DNA from: Clostridiales bacterium
Lineage (GTDB): Bacteria > Bacillota > Clostridia > Saccharofermentanales > Saccharofermentanaceae
Assembly (NCBI GenBank): GCA_017513085.1
Contig: JAFWDK010000016.1
Coordinates: forward strand, 1-64,000
Length of the DNA stretch: 64,000 nt
Direction: 5' to 3'
Shown here: piece by piece, positions 16,038-24,114 of the stretch
Layout of the letters: the number at the start of each line of letters is the position of its first letter
How positions within the stretch are numbered: position 1 is the first letter of the stretch
Made by a program: the position numbers and the translations under genes
The notes under the pieces: model-generated
What the model was told of the DNA's origin: nothing
The model's input: only the letters and a program-made list of their open reading frames with translations
Databases searched by the model: none

Positions 16038-18530
16038 TTAGTCTGGTTCCTTCAACAAAGATTCATCCGCCTTCTCCTCAAACCAAAGCAAATGGTAGAT
16101 CATGGTAAATCCATTCACATTCGCCCGGAACCCAATGATCGCGCCGTCCATGCAATAAAAGATCACCGTCTCTCCTTCGACAGACCATTCTTCGATAACA
16201 AAATCCGTGTTGTCGACCTTTGCCTCATACGCTCTAAGGAAAGTGTGTTCTTTGGCAGGCGAAAGCGCATCCGGAAGCTGCATTTGTACTTCGGCAATGG
16301 AAAATGAATCGCCTTTCGGGTATACTTGCGGATCCTCGATCGATCCCATGTATATGTTGTCTCCCAATGCAAGATACAGGAAATCCATGTCGCCGGCATT
16401 ATCATGGGACTGCATCTGTATGGTATGGTAAAAATCCATATCCCGAACTGTCAGCATATCGTGGTAAGACATAAAAGCTCCAAAATAACTGAGTATCATA
16501 GTATATGGCTTGCCTTGGGCTAAGTAATCCAGATAATGCTGTACTGCATCGGAATGATCGATACTGTCTCCTTTGACTATCTTATCGGTCAGATCCGGAA
16601 GGCCTTCCTGCTTCTGATCGTATCGGATCCAATCCGCCGCTGACTTATTGCTGTTGCCGTTTCCCGTGTTTCCTCGACCATTCGGTTCCTGATCTCCAGG
16701 GTAGATCATGTGATCTCTTGCATGCTCCAAATATTCATCGATAGCCGGATTCCAATCGTTCATCTGGATCGCCTCGATGATCCCCAGTCCTGAACAAAGA
16801 TTGAACTTGGTCTGCCCACGCTCCTGCACCACGCCCTCTTCTCTCCATGTCCATCCGCAAGTCGGGACACCATTCTGATCGAGGATCACCGCCAGACGCT
16901 TAACGGAATTCCGGTAGATATCACAGCGGAGTGTCTGTGTTCCATTTATCACATCCAGGCCATAACAGAACGTATACGGATCTTCTTTTTCCTTCAGAAT
17001 ATAATCAAGCGAGCCGAATCCTTCAAACTTCTCCGCCTGCATGAAAACATCTTTCATGTCTATCCGGTAGTACATCTCTCCGGGAACACCGGCGTACTCA
17101 TACTCATCCCAGTTCTCTGGAACATTCTGACCATCGTCTGCTTGATACGTCCGGCTCATTCTTTCCTGATAATATGTTGCATCATCTTCGATGCACCGCA
17201 TATAATACCAGTCTGTTTCCGGATTGACATAATACCAGACAAGCTGGGTATTTCCCTGTGGATAAGTATCCGCAAGTGCCGGCTGATCATATATCTTCGA
17301 AAAATCCGCATTCATGGTTCTACCGCCATTTTTCTCACTGAGTATCGGAAGACCGGCCTCCATGCAGAGTTCATCGAGAAGCCTTTCATTCTCTTTTTCG
17401 TCATCGATCCGGAAAAAATCATGCATCCGGAATGCACCCGACTGATAAAGCCAGATTCCGTTACCTTCATACGAATAACGGCTTTGGTATGTATCTTCAA
17501 AAACGATCGTAACAGCTTTGTTCCGGTCTTCGATTTCTTGCGAAGCATCATCGGATATCGACCCTTTCTCTCTCGCATCCTCTAACCGTTTAAGAAGTGC
17601 TTCTGCCGCACTGCCGGTCTTTTCCATCGTAAAACTTTCGCTTGAATATTGATTCAAAAAGACATTTTTGACCTCGATCTTTGCAGAACCTTGCAAAACG
17701 TTCTCGACCTTATCCAGATTACTCGGAACAATGACTTCTTTATAGATCTCTTTATTCGCATACGTATAAACACCCGCTCTGACACGGATATTCTGTTGTG
17801 AATCAAATTGCAGGACCAAGCTCATATTCTGAACCATCTTCCCATTGACCGGTTCTGAGCCAATGCTCAGATCAATCATTTCTTTTAATTCCGGATCCGA
17901 ACCGTATAATGCAAATCCCTTTTTCAAGCATTCCAGAAGAAGATCCTTATCTTTCACGAAATCTCCGAGAGCAGAATCAATCGTCACCATAACACGGGTT
18001 TCCGGTCTGTTTTTGAGATGATAGTCGTCGTCAAAATTCTTCTTGAATTCCGCATCGCTCATATATTCCTTCACTTTATCGCGATACTGATCAAGGGTCA
18101 GGCCTTTATATATATTGACATTCTCTTTTCTATACGCATAGCACTCCTCTGAAAACTCGTATTCCGAGCTTAGAGCAGCATATGTCATAAGGGCACTTAT
18201 TATGTTATCTACTTTATATTCTCCATTATCGCAGAGTACCATGATCTTATCGTTCGAAGTCAAAGACGTGTTGTTCATGAGATCACCAACTATGGTCTTG
18301 AGAATACTATCCTGCGGATTCGCATAATCCGGCATCATTGATCCGTCTGATGGATCTGAATTCTCGGAATCCGAAGAAGCTACTGTTTCTTCGCTATCCG
18401 TTGAAGTCATTGTGATCTGTTCCGAAGAAAGATCCTCCTCTTCCTTCGTTGTTTCCCTATTCTGGCATCCTGAAACCAAAACCGCCGCACAAAGAAATAC
18501 CGTCGCTATTCTTTTTCTTAACTGTGACAT
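16038..18530 (-). CDS. Large lipoprotein of unknown function, paralogue B
   Basis: The 830-residue protein begins with a signal peptide and lipobox at C22 (LVSGC), then an acidic Ser/Thr-rich linker to about residue 65. The rest is soluble and extracytoplasmic. The blocks shared with paralogue A include AADWIRYDQKQEGLPDLT, IVKGDSI, GLGIIEAIQ, CGWTWRE (equivalent to AGWQWFE in A) and the C-terminal IEEWSVEGETVIFYCMDGAIIGFR. Divergence is high, so the duplication is old. No enzyme signature was found; sensing, adhesion or a scaffold role are all open. Transcription is from upstream of 18530, into paralogue A. Confidence 0.8.
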   Translation of the reverse strand: MSQLRKRIATVFLCAAVLVSGCQNRETTKEEEDLSSEQITMTSTDSEETVASSDSENSDPSDGSMMPDYANPQDSILKTIVGDLMNNTSLTSNDKIMVLCDNGEYKVDNIISALMTYAALSSEYEFSEECYAYRKENVNIYKGLTLDQYRDKVKEYMSDAEFKKNFDDDYHLKNRPETRVMVTIDSALGDFVKDKDLLLECLKKGFALYGSDPELKEMIDLSIGSEPVNGKMVQNMSLVLQFDSQQNIRVRAGVYTYANKEIYKEVIVPSNLDKVENVLQGSAKIEVKNVFLNQYSSESFTMEKTGSAAEALLKRLEDAREKGSISDDASQEIEDRNKAVTIVFEDTYQSRYSYEGNGIWLYQSGAFRMHDFFRIDDEKENERLLDELCMEAGLPILSEKNGGRTMNADFSKIYDQPALADTYPQGNTQLVWYYVNPETDWYYMRCIEDDATYYQERMSRTYQADDGQNVPENWDEYEYAGVPGEMYYRIDMKDVFMQAEKFEGFGSLDYILKEKEDPYTFCYGLDVINGTQTLRCDIYRNSVKRLAVILDQNGVPTCGWTWREEGVVQERGQTKFNLCSGLGIIEAIQMNDWNPAIDEYLEHARDHMIYPGDQEPNGRGNTGNGNSNKSAADWIRYDQKQEGLPDLTDKIVKGDSIDHSDAVQHYLDYLAQGKPYTMILSYFGAFMSYHDMLTVRDMDFYHTIQMQSHDNAGDMDFLYLALGDNIYMGSIEDPQVYPKGDSFSIAEVQMQLPDALSPAKEHTFLRAYEAKVDNTDFVIEEWSVEGETVIFYCMDGAIIGFRANVNGFTMIYHLLWFEEKADESLLKEPD

Positions 18531-18585
18531 TTTTCCCTCTCCATTTTTCCATCTTAAGCCAACGACCGCATTATATCACAATCAA

Positions 18586-18632
18586 AAAAAGCAAAAAACA
18601 GACCGTTCCGAAGGTTTTCTTCGAAACGGTCT
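18586..18632 (-). terminator. Intrinsic terminator of the Na+-decarboxylase operon
   Basis: On the minus strand AGACCGTTTCGAAG pairs with CTTCGGAACGGTCT across AAAAC (bases 18600-18632), followed by a long T-rich stretch corresponding to 18586-18599. It sits 40 bases after the oadB stop and before the divergently placed lipoprotein start region. Confidence 0.85.
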
Positions 18633-18672
18633 GATATGATCTGATTTTGTCTCTTTAGTGGCTGCTACGGTG

Positions 18673-19851
18673 TTAGCCGAACAGTGCGAGAAGTGTACCT
18701 GCTGCTACGGCAGAACCGATAACACCGGCAACATTCGGGCCCATGGCGTGCATGAGAAGGAAGTTGCTGGGATCTGCTTTCTGACCCTCGACATTGGATA
18801 CACGGGCCGCCATCGGAACAGCAGATACGCCGGCAGAACCGATGAGCGGGTTGATCTTACCCTTGGTAAGGAAGCACATGATGCGTCCGATCAGGAGACC
18901 ACCAAATGTGGAGAAGGCAAATGCGATGAGACCAAGAATGATAATCTTGATCGTATCCAGTGCCAGGAAGTTCTCGCCCATTGCAGTCGCACCTACGGTA
19001 ACACCGAGGAAGATCGTAACGATATTGCACAGTGCATTTTGCGCGGTATCGGAAAGACGATCAGTAACACCGGACTCCTTAAAGAGGTTACCCAGCATCA
19101 GCATACCGAGAAGAGGTCCTACAGACGGCAGGATCAATGTGCAGATAACGGTAACGATGATCGGGAAGCAGACTTTCTCGACCTTGGATACCGGACGGGT
19201 CTGCTTCATCTTGATCTTTCGAAGTTTCTTCGGAACCATCGCCTTCATGATCGGCGGCTGGATGATCGGGATCAATGCCATGTAGGAATATGCGGCAATC
19301 GCGATCGCCGAGAGGAGATGCGGAGCAAGTTTAGTTGTAAGGTAGATTGCTGTCGGGCCGTCTGCACCACCGATGATGGCGATGGAGGAAGCCTCAGCCG
19401 CGGTGAATCCGAGAAGAGATGCCATAACGAAGGCAAAGGAAATACCGAACTGCGCGCCTGCGCCCATGAACAGGGACGAAGGACGGGAGATCAGCGGTCC
19501 GAAGTCTGTCATCGCACCAACAGCCATAAAGATCAGACATGGGAAGATACCAAGCTTAACGCCGAGGTAGATATAATCCAAAAGACCCGGAGCGATCGCC
19601 GCATCACTACCGCCAAGCAGTTCCCAGTGCACATGTCCGCCTGCGAAGATCTCGCTGTGATAGAGACCTGCGATTGGAAGATTACTCAATAACATACCAA
19701 AAGCAATCGGGAGAAGAAGAAGCGGTTCACACTTTTTACCGATAGCCATGTAGATCAGCACACCGGCAATCACAAGCATGACGCCCTGCTGCCAGGTGAT
19801 CGCATAGATACCACTTGACTCCCATATATTCTTTAATGCATCAATAAACAC
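18673..19851 (-). CDS. oadB: Na+-translocating decarboxylase, beta subunit (OadB family)
   Basis: The 392-residue protein is highly hydrophobic, with about nine to eleven membrane helices and the hallmark segments of OadB/MmdB/GcdB: ITWQQGVMLVIAGVLIYMAIGKKCEPLLLLPIAFG near the N-terminus, a central GGADGPTAIYL with the Asp implicated in Na+ transport, and a C-terminal NFLLMHAMGPNVAGVIGSAVAAG. It forms the membrane channel that couples decarboxylation of carboxybiotin to Na+ export. It is last in a four-gene operon, 17 bases after the biotin carrier gene, and is followed by a strong terminator. Confidence 0.94.
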   Translation of the reverse strand: MFIDALKNIWESSGIYAITWQQGVMLVIAGVLIYMAIGKKCEPLLLLPIAFGMLLSNLPIAGLYHSEIFAGGHVHWELLGGSDAAIAPGLLDYIYLGVKLGIFPCLIFMAVGAMTDFGPLISRPSSLFMGAGAQFGISFAFVMASLLGFTAAEASSIAIIGGADGPTAIYLTTKLAPHLLSAIAIAAYSYMALIPIIQPPIMKAMVPKKLRKIKMKQTRPVSKVEKVCFPIIVTVICTLILPSVGPLLGMLMLGNLFKESGVTDRLSDTAQNALCNIVTIFLGVTVGATAMGENFLALDTIKIIILGLIAFAFSTFGGLLIGRIMCFLTKGKINPLIGSAGVSAVPMAARVSNVEGQKADPSNFLLMHAMGPNVAGVIGSAVAAGTLLALFG

Positions 19852-19868
19852 GATTGCGACCTCCTAAC

Positions 19869-20261
19869 TTAAGAAATCGTTAAGAGAACGTCGCCGGTTG
19901 CAACCGTCGCGCCCTTGGAAGTGAGGATCTGTCCTACTGTACCGGCACAAGGAGCATAGATCTCGTTTTCCATCTTCATGGCTTCAAGAACGACTACCAG
20001 ATCGCCTTCCTTGACAGCCTGACCAGCTGTAACGTTGATCTTTAAGATCGTACCCGGAAGCGGAGCCGGAACCGGAGTACCGGAAACAGGACCTGCGGCC
20101 GGAGCCGGAGCAGCAGCTGCAGGAGCCGCGGCCGGTGCAGCGGCGGTAGCGGCAGCCGGAGCCGGAGCCGCAACAACATCTGTTGTTCTGACAAGGTTTG
20201 CTTTACCCTTCTCTACTTCTACTTCATATACTTTATCGTTGATAGTTACGTTATAAATCAT
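19869..20261 (-). CDS. Biotin carboxyl carrier subunit of the Na+-decarboxylase
   Basis: The 130-residue protein has a short N-terminal strand region (MIYNVTINDKVYEVEVEKG), an Ala/Pro-rich flexible linker (about residues 32-60), and a C-terminal biotinyl domain with the biotin attachment motif EAMKMEN, followed by GTVGQILTSKGATVATGDVLLTI. The lysine of MKM carries biotin and shuttles CO2 from the alpha subunit to OadB. The linker is encoded by a GCC/GCA-rich stretch. Neighbours are the gamma/delta subunit upstream (14 bases) and OadB downstream. Confidence 0.94.
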   Translation of the reverse strand: MIYNVTINDKVYEVEVEKGKANLVRTTDVVAAPAPAAATAAAPAAAPAAAAPAPAAGPVSGTPVPAPLPGTILKINVTAGQAVKEGDLVVVLEAMKMENEIYAPCAGTVGQILTSKGATVATGDVLLTIS

Positions 20262-20275
20262 TTGCCGACTCTCCT

Positions 20276-20662
20276 TTACTTTTCTTCCACCAGCGTGATG
20301 GACTTAAAGATAAGTTCATTAAGCGGGATTTTGGTGTTATCACTGACGATCGCCATGATCATGGCTGCCGTCTTCTCATCACAGCCCTTAAGTTTCAGAG
20401 CACCGGAAGAGAACTCTTCACCGGAATCTTCAGAAACTACTGGTGCAGCGGGAGCATTTGCCGCCGGTGCAGCAACAGGGGCAGGTGTTTTCGCCTTAGT
20501 TGCGGATCCAACGACCGCTCCGAAGAGACGGATGCAGATAAAGATCAGGAAGAGAACTGCAAATACGATCGCCCAGGTAAAAAGGGCAACGCCAAGAGCT
20601 TCTCCGAAGCCATACTTTCTTAAGCCGTCTTCAACAGAAAGCAAAACTATTGTAGGATTCAT
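20276..20662 (-). CDS. OadG-like gamma/delta subunit of the Na+-decarboxylase
   Basis: The 128-residue protein has one membrane helix (about residues 22-46, ALGVALFTWAIVFAVLFLIFICI), an Ala/Pro-rich linker, and a C-terminal segment (KGCDEKTAAMIMAIVSDNTKIP) like the assembly domain of OadG/MmdD. These subunits join the soluble carboxyltransferase to the membrane beta subunit. The gene lies 4 bases after the carboxyltransferase stop. The family is poorly conserved in sequence, so the call rests on topology and operon position as much as on motif. Confidence 0.86.
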   Translation of the reverse strand: MNPTIVLLSVEDGLRKYGFGEALGVALFTWAIVFAVLFLIFICIRLFGAVVGSATKAKTPAPVAAPAANAPAAPVVSEDSGEEFSSGALKLKGCDEKTAAMIMAIVSDNTKIPLNELIFKSITLVEEK

Positions 20663-20666
20663 GGAA

Positions 20667-22052
20667 TCAATCCTCCTTCTTCTCGATCGTGTAGTTCACG
20701 GTATTGCTCTCCTGCTCTTCACGATAATCGAAATACTTCTCAGCTACCTGAGGGAAAGCAATGTAAGAGAGAACATCCTCGTCAGAACGGGCACGCTTAC
20801 CGAGTTCTGCCTTAGTCTTCTCGAAAACAGGTTCGAGAGAATCTGCAAATCTGCCTTTAACGAGTTCTTCTGGCTTCCAGCATCTGTCGATGAGCTCCTG
20901 GTTAACTTCCCCCGGTGCTCTACCGTATTCACCACGGAGATACGCCTTGATCTCCTTGGAAATATTCTTGTAACGCTGACCAAGGAGTACGTTCTGAACT
21001 GCCTGGTTACCAACCATCTGCGAAAGAGGTGTAACGAGCGGCGGATATCCCATATCCTTACGTACTGCCGGGATCTCAGCCAAAGCTTCGTCGAACTTAT
21101 CAAGAGCGTTCATATCCTTGAGGTTTGCGATCATGTTGGAGAGCATGCCGCCCGGAACCTGATACTTAAGGATATCAGCCTTGATGCCCATAACGGTAGG
21201 ATTGAGTGTACCATTGTCAAGGAACTTCTTTCTTACCGGAACGAAGAAATCAGCAATCTCCTTAAGTATGTTTGTATCAAGACCGGACTCATAGCCGAAC
21301 TGACCCATCGTATAAGCCATTGTCTCTGTGCAAGGCTGTGAAGTACCGCCGGCAAAAGAGGAGATCGCGCAGTCAATACCATCCACACCGGCCTCGATCG
21401 CCTTCATAAGAGTCATCGGACCCATGCCTGTTGTATGGTGTGTGTGGAAGAAGAGAGGAACGGAAATCTTTGCATCCTTGATCGCCTTTACGAGATCGTA
21501 AGCTTCCTTAGGAGAGCAGATACCTGCCATATCCTTGATCGCGATGGAATCAACACCCATCTTCTCGAGTTCTTTACACATTTCGACGTACTTCTCAAGT
21601 GTATGTACAGGAGAGGTCGTGTAGCAGATGCAACCCTGTGCATGCTTGCCGCACTTCTTCACTTCGTCAATGCACACTTCAATATTTCTGAAGTCGTTCA
21701 GCGCATCGAAGATACGGAAGATGTCCATGCCGTTCTCGGCAGACTTTCTAATAAAGAGACGAACCACGTCATCCGGATAATGCTTATAGCCAAGGATGTT
21801 CTGTCCTCGAAGGAGCATCTGCAGAGGAGTCTTCTTAACCTTCGCCTTGATCTTGCGAAGTCTCTCCCATGGATCCTCATTCAAATAGCGGAGGCAGGAA
21901 TCGAAGGTAGCGCCTCCCCAGCACTCCAGCGAATAATAGCCCGCTTCATCGAGTTTTTCAAGAATGTCTTCGAAATCCGAAAACGGCATTCTTGTTGCGA
22001 TAAGCGACTGATTCGCATCACGCAATACTGTCTCTGTAATGTTCACTTTCAT
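20667..22052 (-). CDS. oadA: Carboxyltransferase alpha subunit of a Na+-pumping decarboxylase (OadA family)
   Basis: The 461-residue protein is the OadA/pyruvate carboxylase-type carboxyltransferase: ETVLRDANQSLIATRM near the N-terminus with the catalytic DxxQS, metal-binding HTHHTTG, the biotin-accepting Lys in SIAIKDMAG, and GMLSNMIANL. It lacks the C-terminal biotin domain found in fused OadA proteins; that domain is encoded separately at 19869. Oxaloacetate is the likeliest substrate because the fold matches OadA rather than the crotonase-type MmdA/GcdA. TAAGGAGAGA precedes the start. It heads a four-gene operon driven by the promoter at 22138-22166. Confidence 0.9.
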   Translation of the reverse strand: MKVNITETVLRDANQSLIATRMPFSDFEDILEKLDEAGYYSLECWGGATFDSCLRYLNEDPWERLRKIKAKVKKTPLQMLLRGQNILGYKHYPDDVVRLFIRKSAENGMDIFRIFDALNDFRNIEVCIDEVKKCGKHAQGCICYTTSPVHTLEKYVEMCKELEKMGVDSIAIKDMAGICSPKEAYDLVKAIKDAKISVPLFFHTHHTTGMGPMTLMKAIEAGVDGIDCAISSFAGGTSQPCTETMAYTMGQFGYESGLDTNILKEIADFFVPVRKKFLDNGTLNPTVMGIKADILKYQVPGGMLSNMIANLKDMNALDKFDEALAEIPAVRKDMGYPPLVTPLSQMVGNQAVQNVLLGQRYKNISKEIKAYLRGEYGRAPGEVNQELIDRCWKPEELVKGRFADSLEPVFEKTKAELGKRARSDEDVLSYIAFPQVAEKYFDYREEQESNTVNYTIEKKED

Positions 22053-22114
22053 ACGATGCGTCTCTCCTTATGTGTTAATTTTTTGAAACATATCAAAGGG
22101 AAAAATGAGAATAG

Positions 22115-22184
22115 AAAACCCAACTTTTTCCGAATACAGTATAGCCGAAATAGATTGGCAACACAAGGAAAAAAGTTGGGTTTT
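22115..22184 (-). promoter_or_regulatory. oad operon promoter nested in a 17-bp inverted repeat (upstream terminator)
   Basis: Minus-strand -35 TTGTGT (22161-22166) and -10 TATACT (22138-22143) are exactly 17 bases apart. They lie in the loop between the arms AAAACCCAACTTTTTCC (22115-22131) and its near-perfect complement (22167-22184, one extra base). The hairpin followed by TTTTCTATTC can terminate read-through from the ABC exporter genes, while the promoter in the loop starts the oad transcript. The rest of the 286-base gap (22053-22338) shows no gene. Confidence 0.65.
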
Positions 22185-22338
22185 CGAGTCAAAATTATCT
22201 GTTCTTTCTCTGATGCGGATCAGATCGTTCCGCGCTCGATTCCGTAGGAATTACAGATGTACGCATACTCCGCATTTGTGTCCGGCACACTTCCACCAAA
22301 CCTGCTTCTCTTCTTATCAGAGAAAGACACCGGTTTGA

Positions 22339-24114
22339 TCATATGGTATCGCCGTTGGGTTTTAAATTTGTTGATTTGGCAGCAGATGGCGCCGGAGCAC
22401 CGAGTTTGATCACCTGATCAGCGCCGGCGATCGTAGACAAACGATGGGCGATAATAAAGCCGGTCCTTCCCTTGGTCATATTCTCAAAAGCTTCAACGAT
22501 ACGCTTTTCCGTTAATGTGTCGACAGCAGATGTCGCCTCGTCCAGGATCAGAAGCGAAGGATCCATCAGAAGTACGCGCGCGATGCAAAGAAGCTGTTTC
22601 TGGCCTTCTGACAGAGAAAGCTCCTGTCCCAGGACCGTATCATAACCATTCGGAAGACGCATGATGAACCCGTGCGCTCTTGCCGCCTGTGCCGCCCTGA
22701 CGATCTCCTCTTCCGTCGCATCCGGTTTTCCATACGCGATATTATCACGGATCGACGCTTCGAGCAGCCACGTCTCCTGAAGCACCATACCGAACATTCT
22801 GCGCAACTTCGCACGTGGGATATCACGGATATCTTTTCCATCGATCACGATCCGCCCGGAATCCTGCTCATAAAACCGCATCAGAAGATTCATGAGCGTC
22901 GTCTTTCCACATCCTGTCGGTCCGATGATCGCGACTTTCTGTCCCGGTTCCACTTTGAGCGAAAAATCGTCGAAGATCTTCTTCTCTTTGGTATACCCGA
23001 AATTCACATGCTCAAAAAGCACTTCTCCTTTTCCACCCGGTTCTTGTTCCACAGTATCTTCGCAAGCCTTCTCTTCACTCTCTTCCGGAAGATCCAGGAT
23101 CGTGAACACGCGTGTAAGAGAAGCAAATGCTGCCATGATCTGTGTCGTGATATTCGTCAGATCGTTGATCGGCTTACTGAAGTTTTTCCAGAAAAGGAAA
23201 AATGTTGCAATGTTTCCGACGGTAAGCCCACCGAACCAGACACCCAGCGCACCGATCAGGATATACGTCGTGCTGTCGACAAAGCGGGTCACCGGATTCG
23301 GAAGTGACGAAGCAAATTGCGCCGTAACGGAGGATGCATTCAGCTCCTCGTTCTTCTCACGGAAAGATCCCAGGAATTTCTCTTCACAGCCAAAGGCTTT
23401 GATCTCTTTTCTCCCGTAAAGATTCTCTTCCACATCGCCGGAGATCTCAGCAACCAGGTTCTGCTGTTTCTTGAAATACTTAGTCGTCTTCTTCGCGATC
23501 GTCGTTGCCGACCAGATCATGAGGACCGCCATCGGCAGAATGATCAGCGTCATTTTCCAGCTGATGAATACCATAAATCCCACCGTACCCATGATCGTAA
23601 CCAGCACAGTGAAGAAATTCAGAAGTCCCTGAAGCATACCTTCGGAAATCGCATCGGCATCGTTGATAAAATACGCAGACGTCTCGCCTTGCGGATGCGT
23701 ATCGTAAAAAGAGATCGGCAAACGAGTCAGCTTGAGAGAAAGTGCTTTTCGGACCTCCAAAGCCGTCTTGGCCGCAACGATATTGGCAAAGAAACTGACG
23801 ACCCAGGTGAACAGCGCTGCCACCAGGTACATGCCGAGAAGGATCACGGCGCGGGTACCAAGGAACGAAAGATCCACCGCTCCTACATCGCCCATATTGT
23901 CGATCGTATCACCGAGGAGTGCAGGGGCAACGACCTGCAAGCCTCCGCTGACGATGGCCGCGAAGATCAGAAGAAGGAGGGAAAATTTCGACGTGCCGGT
24001 AAAACGAAGCAGCGCGCCCAGATCTTTGAGAGAGATACGGTTTTTTCCGGAAGACATCTTCGCCGCATCCGGATTCAGATTACCCATACCGCTAAGCATT
24101 GAGTCTTTGGCCAT
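22339..24114 (-). CDS. Heterodimeric ABC exporter subunit with canonical Walker B and degenerate signature
   Basis: The protein of about 591 residues starts at ATG 24114, which overlaps the upstream stop as TAATG and follows GGAGGTG; a longer frame to 24168 has no support. Six membrane helices (about 45-330) precede a nucleotide-binding domain with Walker A GPTGCGKTT, Walker B LLILDEATSAVD with the catalytic Glu, and H loop IIAHRLS. The signature is LSEGQ instead of LSGGQ. Together with its partner this gives one canonical and one degenerate ATP site, the asymmetric TM287/288-type arrangement. It probably exports drugs, lipids or peptides; substrate unknown. A short Ala/Asn tail follows the domain. 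Confidence 0.92.
   Translation of the reverse strand: MAKDSMLSGMGNLNPDAAKMSSGKNRISLKDLGALLRFTGTSKFSLLLLIFAAIVSGGLQVVAPALLGDTIDNMGDVGAVDLSFLGTRAVILLGMYLVAALFTWVVSFFANIVAAKTALEVRKALSLKLTRLPISFYDTHPQGETSAYFINDADAISEGMLQGLLNFFTVLVTIMGTVGFMVFISWKMTLIILPMAVLMIWSATTIAKKTTKYFKKQQNLVAEISGDVEENLYGRKEIKAFGCEEKFLGSFREKNEELNASSVTAQFASSLPNPVTRFVDSTTYILIGALGVWFGGLTVGNIATFFLFWKNFSKPINDLTNITTQIMAAFASLTRVFTILDLPEESEEKACEDTVEQEPGGKGEVLFEHVNFGYTKEKKIFDDFSLKVEPGQKVAIIGPTGCGKTTLMNLLMRFYEQDSGRIVIDGKDIRDIPRAKLRRMFGMVLQETWLLEASIRDNIAYGKPDATEEEIVRAAQAARAHGFIMRLPNGYDTVLGQELSLSEGQKQLLCIARVLLMDPSLLILDEATSAVDTLTEKRIVEAFENMTKGRTGFIIAHRLSTIAGADQVIKLGAPAPSAAKSTNLKPNGDTI

Noticed and set aside
18658..19692. Open frame of 344 codons opposite oadB
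   Set aside because: Composition is unlike a protein (rich in Arg, Asp, Thr, Cys) and the opposite strand encodes a clear OadB.
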